IMG/VR virus record: IMGVR_UViG_3300025276_000261 | Span: 1-20,895 of that record | Length of the DNA stretch: 20,895 nucleotides | Strand: one strand, 5' to 3' | From: a virus | Part shown: piece after piece, positions 6,233-13,093 of the stretch | Position numbering within the stretch: the first letter of the stretch is position 1 | Layout of the letters: every line of letters begins with the position of its first letter | Notes under the pieces: generated by a model | What the model was told of the DNA's origin: nothing | The model's database searches: none | Seen by the model: only the letters and a program-made list of their open reading frames with translations | Made by a program: the position numbers and the translations under genes

Positions 6233-6634
6233 CTAATGTACTGTTTTAGACATTGGAGTATCAAACTGTTCCAATGCTTCTTCCATTGCAATCTCATCTA
6301 GATCATCATTAGTTGCTTCCATCCAGATAGAATCCTCATCAAACTCATTCTGCATCTTTGTAACACAATACTCGTAGAACTTAGATAGTCCTTCAGACGC
6401 ACCACACATTAACATAACACTATTCTTATTAATACGGAATACTGATTCCTCAGAGAAGTGTATCCATCTCTTGAATGATATAGATTCTTCAACACCATGT
6501 CGTGTGTACACAGGCTCTGAAATAACTAGTAATGGATTCTCTATTTCGTATATCACAGACTCTTCTGCACTAGTAACCTTACACACTATCTCTTCGCCAC
6601 TATTTAACTTTAAAATTATATTCTCTGCAATCAT
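6233..6634 (-). CDS. Small protein with Sm-like N-terminal fold, function unknown
   Basis: A 133-aa protein. The first 60 or so residues (ENIILKLNSGEEIVCKVTSA, then a turn and ENPLLVISEP) look like the strand pattern of an Sm/LSm-like barrel: I-L-K-L-x-S-G-E-E-I at the start is typical. The C-terminal part is acidic and helical. Marine T4-like phages often carry a small gene of this look between uvsW and gp55, with no assigned role; RNA binding is only a guess from the fold. Its ATG overlaps the uvsW stop (ATGA), so it is coupled to uvsW. A possible internal late promoter lies at 6684-6691. The plus-strand promoter at 6175-6203 points at its 3' end. Confidence 0.6.
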   Translation of the reverse strand: MIAENIILKLNSGEEIVCKVTSAEESVIYEIENPLLVISEPVYTRHGVEESISFKRWIHFSEESVFRINKNSVMLMCGASEGLSKFYEYCVTKMQNEFDEDSIWMEATNDDLDEIAMEEALEQFDTPMSKTVH

Positions 6635-8106
6635 TTTACTTTTATCCTTGTAATTTCGTAGTCAAACTCTTCCTCTGCATATATATTTATACGTTCTTGA
6701 AAATGATTTATTGTGAAGTTGCGTTTAGACTTGTGTGAGAAGTCATCTGCAATATCAAAAAGAGTAGCACTATCCTTAGTCTCACTCTTACGCAATCCCC
6801 TACCGATACTTTGTAGAGTACGAACTCTAGATTTACTAGGACTAGAGAAGATAATATTGTGTAGATTACGAATGTTAATACCAGTAGAGAAAGTACCATA
6901 AGATGCAACAATGATAGCATCCTTCTCGTTCTCTGTAATCGCACGAATGTCTTCCCTAGTCTTAGTGTCTGTCCCACCATAAACGTAGAATACCCTTCTA
7001 GTGGTAGCCGATCGAATCATCTCATGTAAGATGTTTCCATGTTTCTCTACGAATTGGAACAATACTAGTGTATTACCTTTTAGAGTAAGTGTCAAGTCTT
7101 TTATGAACTTATTTCTCTTTGCGTGTGTTACTATGTAATCCATCTCATCTTGATAGTTCATACCCTTAACAATCTTACACTCTTCATCAGAGTAAGTCAT
7201 AACCAAAGCTTTAATCTTAAATGAAGCAAGTGTCTTTGAATCAATCAACTTCTTTGTGGTTATAACTTTCTTCAGAGAACCAAACAGTCCTTCTAAAACT
7301 AAACGATGTGTTTGCATACCATCAAGTGTACCTGTCAAACCAAAACGATACTTACACTGATCTAGGTTAGTCAAGATAGAAGTCAAAGACTTTGCTTTAA
7401 ATAGATGAGCTTCATCACCGATAACCAATCCAAAACAGTCAAAGTATGACTTGGGCATTTTATACAGTGATTGCCATGTGGATATAACTACAGGATGTGT
7501 AACCTCTCTGTCATGTCCACTATACACCTTCTGCATGTTACCTTCACTCCAGCCATAATCAACAAAGTCTGAGTACATCTGTTCGACTAATGATGTTGTA
7601 GGAACAAGTATTAGTGTCCTGTCCTGTGGCTGTTCTCTCATCAGTAACTTATAGTACCTGACAAGAATATAGATTATGAGTGACTTACCCGAAGCAGTAG
7701 GACTAAGCAACAAAGCACGATGTTTTCTAATGGCAAAATCCACGGCATCCACTTGGTAGTCGCGTGGCACAATAGGGTTTCCTCTAGCTTTAAGCTTAAG
7801 TCCAGTGATGAACCCATTGAGTATTTCTCTATCCAGTTGTTTTTCATCTTTTAACTCCTTGCTAATTTCATATGGTTCTTCCCAATCCTCTAACCATTTC
7901 TCTAGGTATCCTAGAAGTCCAAGGTAAAGTTCTCCCGTTTGTGGAGAATATAGTCTTATTTTTCCATCCCATATCCGATTGCGATATGCCGGCATAAACT
8001 TAGCGCCAGGCACTTCGAATGTGAAATGGTCTGATAACGAACGAGCAGTAGAGGGTTCAGCTGATACTTCTAAGTACACCTCATTCTTCTTTGTAACTTT
8101 TGTCAC
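6631..8106 (-). CDS. uvsW: Recombination and R-loop helicase UvsW
   Basis: A 491-aa superfamily 2 helicase (T4 UvsW about 500 aa) that unwinds R-loops and branched DNA and so helps switch from origin-dependent to recombination-dependent replication. The N-terminal DNA-binding part (about 1-90) has the family pattern SLSDHFTFEVPGAKF then YRNRIWDGKIRLY. Helicase motifs: Walker A SPTASGKS at 135-142, motif Ia VPTTSLVEQM near 168, DEAH at 231-234, motif III GLTGT at 256-260, motif V SYGTFSTGINIR near 402 and motif VI QSIGRGLRK at 432-440. The start is GTG (8106-8104), immediately after the uvsY TAA, so it is translated by re-initiation or from a ribosome site inside uvsY. Confidence 0.95.
   Translation of the reverse strand: MTKVTKKNEVYLEVSAEPSTARSLSDHFTFEVPGAKFMPAYRNRIWDGKIRLYSPQTGELYLGLLGYLEKWLEDWEEPYEISKELKDEKQLDREILNGFITGLKLKARGNPIVPRDYQVDAVDFAIRKHRALLLSPTASGKSLIIYILVRYYKLLMREQPQDRTLILVPTTSLVEQMYSDFVDYGWSEGNMQKVYSGHDREVTHPVVISTWQSLYKMPKSYFDCFGLVIGDEAHLFKAKSLTSILTNLDQCKYRFGLTGTLDGMQTHRLVLEGLFGSLKKVITTKKLIDSKTLASFKIKALVMTYSDEECKIVKGMNYQDEMDYIVTHAKRNKFIKDLTLTLKGNTLVLFQFVEKHGNILHEMIRSATTRRVFYVYGGTDTKTREDIRAITENEKDAIIVASYGTFSTGINIRNLHNIIFSSPSKSRVRTLQSIGRGLRKSETKDSATLFDIADDFSHKSKRNFTINHFQERINIYAEEEFDYEITRIKVK
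6684..6691 (-). promoter_or_regulatory. Possible late promoter inside the uvsW 3' end
   Basis: TATAAATA on the minus strand about 50 nt before the ATG of the Sm-like gene. It is within coding sequence that is AT-rich here, so chance occurrence is possible. Confidence 0.35.
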
Positions 8107-8535
8107 TTATACAACACCATCTACAAATTTACGCCACTCTATTGCGTTTTTGATTTCCCAATTACGAGTGCCGACTTGTTTCAGAATACGTTCACAAGTA
8201 TCTTGACATACCTTGAAGTATTCTACTTTTTGTTTTGCTTTGATCAAGTCAATATCAGAATCCAGATATATGTGCAAGTCTGCTTTAAGTATTTTATGAT
8301 CGAATGGGTTGTCACGATAAACTGAAGCGTCAGACTTACCTCCATAGTACTCCCATTTATTTCTGTAGAGCACATGATACTCGCCCTGTTTTAAGAGAAC
8401 TAGTTGTCTGAAGTTGTTGTATATGGTTAGGTATTTTTGGTGAAGTGATGCAGACTTCATAGACTCATCACCGAGTTCTAAGTTGTCCATCTTCAAGTCG
8501 TGTGCGGCTGATGCCTGCAAATCATCTAGTGTCAT
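8107..8535 (-). CDS. uvsY: Recombination mediator UvsY
   Basis: A 142-aa protein matching T4 UvsY (137 aa), which loads the UvsX recombinase on gp32-coated single-stranded DNA. Shared features are the N-terminal MTLDDLQASAAHDL, the tyrosine-rich QKYLTIYNNF segment, the KWEYYGGKSD motif (T4 has LDYYSGRGD), the ILKADLHIYLDSD segment and the C-terminal FKVCQDTCERILKQV helix. The order uvsY-uvsW is conserved across T4-like phages. The ATG at 8535 has only a weak ribosome site (GGAA about 6-9 nt upstream). A late promoter at 8650-8657 and a long foldable leader precede it. Confidence 0.9.
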   Translation of the reverse strand: MTLDDLQASAAHDLKMDNLELGDESMKSASLHQKYLTIYNNFRQLVLLKQGEYHVLYRNKWEYYGGKSDASVYRDNPFDHKILKADLHIYLDSDIDLIKAKQKVEYFKVCQDTCERILKQVGTRNWEIKNAIEWRKFVDGVV

Positions 8536-8556
8536 AATATTTCCATGTTATAGAGT

Positions 8557-8644
8557 GTGAACAGGGTCAATCGAACTTACTGTTCTAAATATTCTCTTCT
8601 CAGAGAAGCAACTACGGGTGTCTAAGTCAAAATCCCCTGTTCAC
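8557..8644 (-). ncRNA. Putative structured RNA leader of uvsY
   Basis: On the minus strand GTGAACAGGG (8635-8644) is the exact reverse complement of CCCTGTTCAC (8557-8566), a 10-bp closing stem around 68 nt. Inside, GACTTA (8623-8628) can pair with TAAGTT (8574-8579, one G-U) and TTCTCT-GAGA-AGAGAA (8592-8607) forms a 6-bp hairpin with a GNRA-type loop. GAACAG at 8580-8585 could compete for the 3' arm of the closing stem. The element fills almost all of the transcribed leader between the late promoter and the uvsY start. A tRNA was considered (88 nt, a GTTCGATT T-loop-like string) but the T-stem does not pair. Function unknown; could be a regulatory leader or a decayed tRNA. Confidence 0.5.
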
Positions 8645-8649
8645 TATCT

Positions 8650-8657
8650 TATTTATA
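8650..8657 (-). promoter_or_regulatory. Late promoter for uvsY-uvsW
   Basis: TATAAATA on the minus strand, 20 nt after the end of the tube-fold gene. Predicted transcription starts at about 8645, so the first transcribed bases are the closing stem of the leader element. In T4, uvsW is also under late control. Confidence 0.7.
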
Positions 8658-8676
8658 ATGATTTAATACTTTGGAT

Positions 8677-9246
8677 TTAAAGAACCTCAACTGAATAAGT
8701 ATCATAATTCATAGTTATTGTAGAAGTTAAATTTTGTGCTTCTACGTCCTTGGTGTCAAAATTCATACCAGCAAGAGATGTTGGATATGCATTCTTAAAG
8801 GTAATTTTTATGACAGGATTATTCTTGTTAGACATAATGGTTAAGGTTGCATCACTTGCTAGTGACGCCAAGCTTGCATTGACAGATGGTACAGAAGTTC
8901 TTATAGATGATGCGTCTGTAATAGCATTATCAAACTGTTCAGTACTTTCTGGAAAACCAATACCTACCATCCAATCATGTATTTCACGCCAATTGGATAA
9001 GTCCTCTTGTACATTAAATGACAACTCAATGGGTTCATAATTAATAGTGTCGCCCATCATAGGAAGAGAGGTGAATCTAGTGTTTAATACTGCGTCACCA
9101 GAAAATGCAATGCCTGGCAAGTTTGCTTCAGTGATGAAGTACTCTGTATTAGGTATCTTTAAAATAGAGAACTTAAACTGAGTTGGACGAGCCATATCAT
9201 AGTTAGTGGGTTGTCTATTTAATGGATTTTTATTAACAGTTGCCAT
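8677..9246 (-). CDS. Second tail-tube-fold virion protein (gp19/gp54-like; slot of gp3)
   Basis: A 189-aa protein with the tube-fold layout: FKFSILKIPNTEYFITEANL near residues 24-44, then LPGIAFSGD, a core GDTINYEPIELSFNVQEDLS strand pair, the helix WREIHDWMVGIGFP (compare FALRDAMEKWMSGIN in gp19 here) and C-terminal strands VIKITFKNAYPTSLAGMNFD. Such proteins in T4 are the tube gp19, the baseplate cap gp54 and the tube terminator gp3. In cyanophages this position after gp23 is annotated gp3, so a tail terminator or baseplate role is possible; I cannot decide from sequence alone. AAGGA lies upstream of the ATG and it has its own late promoter and an upstream terminator, so it is expressed independently of gp23. 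Confidence 0.7.
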   Translation of the reverse strand: MATVNKNPLNRQPTNYDMARPTQFKFSILKIPNTEYFITEANLPGIAFSGDAVLNTRFTSLPMMGDTINYEPIELSFNVQEDLSNWREIHDWMVGIGFPESTEQFDNAITDASSIRTSVPSVNASLASLASDATLTIMSNKNNPVIKITFKNAYPTSLAGMNFDTKDVEAQNLTSTITMNYDTYSVEVL

Positions 9247-9273
9247 TGGTATTTTCCTTATTTTTCATACAAC

Positions 9274-9281
9274 TATTTATA
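9274..9281 (-). promoter_or_regulatory. Late promoter of the second tube-fold gene
   Basis: TATAAATA on the minus strand, 27 nt before the ATG and 4 nt beyond the T-tract of the gp23 terminator. Confidence 0.75.
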
Positions 9282-9285
9282 AGAC

Positions 9286-9313
9286 AAAAAAAAGGAGAAC
9301 TCGAAAGTTCTCC
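9286..9313 (-). terminator. Strong intrinsic terminator after gp23
   Basis: GGAGAACT-TTCG-AGTTCTCC, a perfect 8-bp stem with a UUCG tetraloop (9294-9313), followed by eight T residues on the minus strand (9293-9286). It lies 22 nt after the gp23 stop. Confidence 0.92.
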
Positions 9314-9335
9314 CTTTATATCAATAAACCGAAGT

Positions 9336-10652
9336 TTACATGATGTTGGTTACTTGTACTCGTCTGTAGTATACGTTGTCGTTAGCAGTCATTGCACCAC
9401 TACGAACAGTTGCACCGCCAGCAAATGGATTTGCTGTCATACCATAACGGGTCTTGAAACCAATCTTAGGTTGGAAGTTAGACTCACCAACCGCACGAAC
9501 CATCTGAAGAGGAACGTATGGGCAGTAGAACATACCAGCATCGTAAGGTGAAGTACCTTTGTAGCCAACTACGAAGAACTGTTTTGCAGCTCCGTTAGCA
9601 GCGTAGGGGTCGATATACACTTTGAAGCGTCCGTTTAGAACACCAGCAAATGTGTTACCAGAATCATCAACATTCAAGTTGTTGCTTAGGGCAGGAGCAT
9701 AGTCCAACTGTCCAGCCATCTGCAAGGCAGATGCAACATCAGAAGAACAGATAATCATGTTACCCTTTCCTCTACGAGTCTGTTGTGCGATTACGTTAGC
9801 TTCACGTTCTACTTGGAACATTAGTCCCTTAAACTTCTCAACACTCCAACGGCCGTTAGAATCAACGTCCATATCGAAGATACCACCAGCTGCGGTATCA
9901 ACTTGTGCGCCAGGCTTTGCAACTACATACACTGTACGAACAACTTCGCGGTTGATTTCTGCGAGAAGTTCAGTAGAAAGGATGTTTGCAAGTTCTGTCT
10001 CAGCGTCCAAACCATGAATCGCTTTAAGGTCTTGTGCAAGTTCCATTGTGTATTCAGCTTTAAGAGCTCGGGTTGTAGCAGTTACAGTCTGCTTTTCGAT
10101 TGAGAAAGACATCTCAGCGAATGCATTGTTAGCTGCATCACCTAATGCTTCACCGAAAGCAAGACTAGCACCAGCATCAGCAGTATAAGCGCCTGGCGAA
10201 CCATCGTTTAATACAGCAGGGTTAGTTTCACTGTTAGATGAAGTACCTGCACTGCCTGGAATGTTGCTATCAGCATCGTTTGCAGAGAAAGCAGATTCTG
10301 GTTCAGCGTACATTGACTCTGCGCCAGTTTTGCTCTTGAAGCGTGAACGCATTGCAAAGATAAGACCAGTTGGTCCTGTCATTGGTTGCACACCAGCAAT
10401 ATCATAAGCGATAAGGTTTGGCATGGCGCGGCGAACTAGTGAGATCATAATTGGATCCCAGTTAGCTGAACCTGATGAGTTGTTTGCAGGCGCAGCTTCT
10501 GATAAGAAGGCTCCGTCTTCACGCATTGATTTTTCTTGGTTTTCTAAGATAACAGTGGTTACTGCCCTTTTGTAAGCATCACCGATTTTTGGTAAATCTG
10601 TGTGTTCTAGGACTGGCTGCCACTTTTCCTGTAGATGTTCTGTCTGGAACAT
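9336..10652 (-). CDS. 23: Major capsid protein gp23
   Basis: A 438-aa protein of the T4 gp23 (HK97-fold) family, shorter than T4 gp23 (521 aa) as in other marine members. Recognisable segments are NWDPIMISLVRRAMPNLIAY (about 64-83) followed by DIAGVQPMTGPTGLIFAMRS, the RALKAEYTMELAQDLKAIHG helix and the C-terminal RYGMTANPFAGG. A site fitting the prohead protease rule (I/L)-x-E occurs at L50-S51-E52 before Ala-Ala-Pro, in the expected place for removal of the N-terminal delta domain; the mature chain would be about 386 aa. AAGGAG lies 8 nt before the ATG. It is flanked by a late promoter and a strong terminator, suiting very high late expression. Confidence 0.96.
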   Translation of the reverse strand: MFQTEHLQEKWQPVLEHTDLPKIGDAYKRAVTTVILENQEKSMREDGAFLSEAAPANNSSGSANWDPIMISLVRRAMPNLIAYDIAGVQPMTGPTGLIFAMRSRFKSKTGAESMYAEPESAFSANDADSNIPGSAGTSSNSETNPAVLNDGSPGAYTADAGASLAFGEALGDAANNAFAEMSFSIEKQTVTATTRALKAEYTMELAQDLKAIHGLDAETELANILSTELLAEINREVVRTVYVVAKPGAQVDTAAGGIFDMDVDSNGRWSVEKFKGLMFQVEREANVIAQQTRRGKGNMIICSSDVASALQMAGQLDYAPALSNNLNVDDSGNTFAGVLNGRFKVYIDPYAANGAAKQFFVVGYKGTSPYDAGMFYCPYVPLQMVRAVGESNFQPKIGFKTRYGMTANPFAGGATVRSGAMTANDNVYYRRVQVTNIM

Positions 10653-10683
10653 TTTTAGTTCTCCTTGTTTGAGATTGTAATAT

Positions 10684-10691
10684 TATTTATA
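10684..10691 (-). promoter_or_regulatory. Late promoter of gp23
   Basis: TATAAATA on the minus strand, about 31 nt before the gp23 ATG and touching the T-tract of the hairpin that ends the gp22 gene. Confidence 0.8.
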
Positions 10692-10713
10692 AAAAACGAA
10701 TCTTTCATCGTTT
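10691..10713 (-). terminator. Short intrinsic terminator after gp22
   Basis: AAACGA (10708-10713, overlapping the gp22 stop codon) pairs with TCGTTT (10694-10699) and more T residues follow. The 6-bp stem is weak, so some read-through into gp23 is likely. It abuts the gp23 late promoter. Confidence 0.5.
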
Positions 10714-11878
10714 AGTCGTTAACTCGCTTTACATTTTTGGTAATCGCACTCATATAAGCACTCATAGCACCAGTGGTATCAAAAGATTCTAGATGCTCTT
10801 CAACATCATCTACTGATTCAGCGACAGTTGTTGCCTTAGGAAAATAACTTTCCTTTAGCGTTTCTAATTTTGCAGCGAAACTTTCTTCCGTTGTAAAATC
10901 TACATCTTCTGCGAGGGACTTAAACTTTTCAGCTTCAGTGTCAGCGAGGTCAGATGAAATTTGCGAAAAGACAGATTCACGAACCAATACGTCTTTTTCA
11001 CTTTTCAATGAAGCGGACTTAGCGATTTGTTCATTCAATTTATCTTCTAGCTCACCAATCTGTGTAGACTGTTGACCTAAAATGTCATACTTCTCGTCTG
11101 GTACATCTATATAGTGTTCTTCAAATAGTGATTTCAAACCAGAAATAAAGTCTTCTGCGATTTCACCCTTCAGTCCACGTTCAATAGCAATTTCATTCTC
11201 TTTCATCCACTCTTCTACAACGTAGTTCATGTATGCATCGACTTTTTCAGTCAATTCAGTTTGAATAGATTCAACTTCTTCAGCAATCTCTTGCGTCTTA
11301 GCTTGTTCAATTCTAACTATTTCGGAACGAAGTTTTGATTTTACAGCAGCTTCAAAGATTGTTGATGCTTTTTCTTTAAATTCTTCAGAAAGGTCTTCAC
11401 CTTGTACAAGTGCAGTTACATCTTCAGAAACATCTACAGTTGATAAACGATCTTCCAAAGTAGCTTCATCTACCTCTTCTGTGTCATCTTCGTCTTCATC
11501 TTCATCGTTGTTCATTGCTTCGTATGACGCTTTCAGTTCAGCTGCTTTCATGCCTTCCATCTTGGAATACATTGCTTTCAACATTTCTGCTTTGGTCATA
11601 TTCTTGCCTTCATCCAGTTCATCACCTTCGTGATTGAGTTCAGAGTCTTCTTTGGTTTGCTTAGGGGCCGCTGCCTTTTTAGACTTTGCAGATGCCTTCT
11701 TACCTATACTGTCTGTTGAATCTGGTTCAACTACAGCTTTACCCAAATCTTCTACTTCACCCTCTGGCTTTTCCATCGAATCCCCTTTACCAGCACCATC
11801 GGTAACTTTTTTTGCTTCTTCAAGCTCCAAACTTACCTGTGCTTCCAGTTCTGCGATTGTCTTGTCTAGTTCTGACAT
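10712..11878 (-). CDS. 22: Prohead core scaffold protein gp22
   Basis: A 388-aa highly charged, helix-rich protein in the scaffold position between gp21 and gp23. The prohead core it forms is degraded by gp21 during maturation. The N-terminal part (about 1-165) is low-complexity, with Lys/Ala- and Asp/Glu-rich stretches including a run near 130-140; the C-terminal part (about 170-388) is the scaffold-like section with VDAYMNYVVEEWMKENEIAI and GLKGEIAEDFISGLKSLFEE. T4 gp22 is 269 aa, so this one is about 120 residues longer, mostly at the N-terminus. I chose the ATG at 11878 (MSELDKTIAEL) because AAGGAG precedes it; the longer frame from 11998 reads back over gp21 and the late promoter. Confidence 0.88.
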   Translation of the reverse strand: MSELDKTIAELEAQVSLELEEAKKVTDGAGKGDSMEKPEGEVEDLGKAVVEPDSTDSIGKKASAKSKKAAAPKQTKEDSELNHEGDELDEGKNMTKAEMLKAMYSKMEGMKAAELKASYEAMNNDEDEDEDDTEEVDEATLEDRLSTVDVSEDVTALVQGEDLSEEFKEKASTIFEAAVKSKLRSEIVRIEQAKTQEIAEEVESIQTELTEKVDAYMNYVVEEWMKENEIAIERGLKGEIAEDFISGLKSLFEEHYIDVPDEKYDILGQQSTQIGELEDKLNEQIAKSASLKSEKDVLVRESVFSQISSDLADTEAEKFKSLAEDVDFTTEESFAAKLETLKESYFPKATTVAESVDDVEEHLESFDTTGAMSAYMSAITKNVKRVND

Positions 11879-11915
11879 TCGGATCTCCTTGAGTTGTTTT
11901 GTCTTATCATAATCA

Positions 11916-11923
11916 TATTTATA
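11916..11923 (-). promoter_or_regulatory. Late promoter of gp22
   Basis: TATAAATA on the minus strand in the 49-nt gap between gp21 and gp22, about 38 nt before the gp22 ATG. Confidence 0.75.
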
Positions 11924-11927
11924 ATAA

Positions 11928-12575
11928 TTAAAGTTTCGACATAAATTTAGCGAAGGCGAGTGCGGAAACATTTGACAGTCCCTTTCGTACACCTTCATTT
12001 ATGTCCTGTTTGATTTCATTAACATCTACTTCTCGTAGAATGCCGTTGTTCCAAATCCACTCCTTACCTTCCATAATACCTTCAACGAAGGCTTGTGGGG
12101 CAGAAGGGTCTGCAACAATATCTGCCGCAGTGGCAAGATAAAAATCATTTTTCACATAAGATGCACCGCCCTTAGATTCGATAGACCCCATACCTCTTGA
12201 AGAGACACCAAGTTTACCACCATCTTTGATTAGTGCTTTCGCAATTTCCCCCATCGGAGTTGAGAGCAATTTTGCTTCACCGACAAAGTTCTTTCCATCC
12301 GCTTCCAGTTTTGTGATCATGTGCGATACTCTGTCAAGATTGACAGTAGGGCCTTCTGGATGACCCAGTTCTCCAAACGCACGACCTTCAGCAACAAATT
12401 CTTTGTTATAACGTGCTACTTCTTTAGATAGCACATCCATTGGGTAGACACGACCATTTCGGTTTTTCATGTCTGCCTGCATAAAGATTCCACGAATCTT
12501 CATATCTTTACCACCACCTTCCTTTTCTTCGGTGATGTATTCTACGTCTTGTATAGTTTCTGCAATGAGTTTCAT
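11928..12575 (-). CDS. 21: Prohead core protease gp21
   Basis: A 215-aa serine protease of the herpesvirus-assemblin-like fold (T4 gp21 is 212 aa) that cleaves the core and capsid proteins during head maturation. The N-terminal core starts IRGIFMQADMKNRNGRVYPM. The catalytic His is H72 in GELGHPEG and the nucleophile is a Ser of GVSSRGMG (S125 or S126); DIVADPSAP near residue 152 is the third conserved block. The ATG has an AAGGGG ribosome site. It is 12 nt downstream of the small beta-rich protein gene, so the two are cotranscribed. It would cut gp23 after Glu52 here. Confidence 0.94.
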   Translation of the reverse strand: MKLIAETIQDVEYITEEKEGGGKDMKIRGIFMQADMKNRNGRVYPMDVLSKEVARYNKEFVAEGRAFGELGHPEGPTVNLDRVSHMITKLEADGKNFVGEAKLLSTPMGEIAKALIKDGGKLGVSSRGMGSIESKGGASYVKNDFYLATAADIVADPSAPQAFVEGIMEGKEWIWNNGILREVDVNEIKQDINEGVRKGLSNVSALAFAKFMSKL

Positions 12576-12587
12576 TTCAATTCCCCT

Positions 12588-13082
12588 TTAAGGCTGACTA
12601 CCAACGGCTGTACAACTCATTGCAGCAGAACATGCAATAGTATCGCTTGATCTTTTGTCTATAAAAATTACTTGGTTTGCGACCAATACCACTGTTCCAG
12701 CATATGTCTTTGTACAAGTAATCGTATGGTTCTGTGAACTGCCATCAGTCAAACTTAATACTACGTTATTTTGTGCATTTTCAAATGTAGTTGCAAGACT
12801 AACTGTATTTGCATCTACCTTCCTAACAAAAAACAATCCAACACCTGCTAACTCAGCAATAACAGTTCCACTACCAGCAGAATACTGAACTTCATCTCCT
12901 GTAATAAAACCATGACTTGAAATTGTAATTGCAGCACCAGCAACAGCAGAAGCTGCGTTAAATGTACCAAGTGGCGCGGCAACAGTAACTGTTCCAGCGT
13001 TAGTCGCATTGACTCTAACTCTTGTTGCTCTACCTATTGTAGACGCGCCTGTTATGGCAGCGGCGGCTCCTTTTAAAATCAT
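12588..13082 (-). CDS. Small beta-rich virion protein with inserted domain
   Basis: A 164-aa Ala/Thr/Val-rich protein between the core genes and gp21. Its two ends (STIGRATRVRVNATNAGTVT near residues 14-33, and GTVVLVANQVIFIDKRSSDT near 129-148 with CTAVGSQP at the end) match a short marine-phage virion protein pattern that is normally continuous. Residues about 50-115 look like an insertion: ITISSHGFITGDEVQYSAGS then FFVRKVDANTVSLATTFENA is the 'HGF-x-TGD ... VDANT' beta domain also common in tail fibres. Family assignments are from memory of patterns, not a search. AGGA lies upstream of the ATG. It may be a head decoration or adaptor protein; that is inference from position. Confidence 0.6.
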   Translation of the reverse strand: MILKGAAAAITGASTIGRATRVRVNATNAGTVTVAAPLGTFNAASAVAGAAITISSHGFITGDEVQYSAGSGTVIAELAGVGLFFVRKVDANTVSLATTFENAQNNVVLSLTDGSSQNHTITCTKTYAGTVVLVANQVIFIDKRSSDTIACSAAMSCTAVGSQP

Positions 13083-13093
13083 ATCAGTATTTC

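Noticed and set aside
6251-6277. CATTGGA...TCCAATG hairpin as a terminator for the plus-strand transcript
   Set aside because: Stem is AT-rich, the loop is 12 nt and no T-tract follows; it lies within the Sm-like coding sequence.
8590-8612. Hammerhead-like core (CTGAGAA) in the uvsY leader
   Set aside because: The core requires CUGANGA and matching GAAA and cleavage segments, which are absent.
8557-8644. Functional tRNA
   Set aside because: Acceptor-like stem and GTTCGATT present, but the T-stem does not pair and there is no anticodon stem-loop of 5+7 nt.
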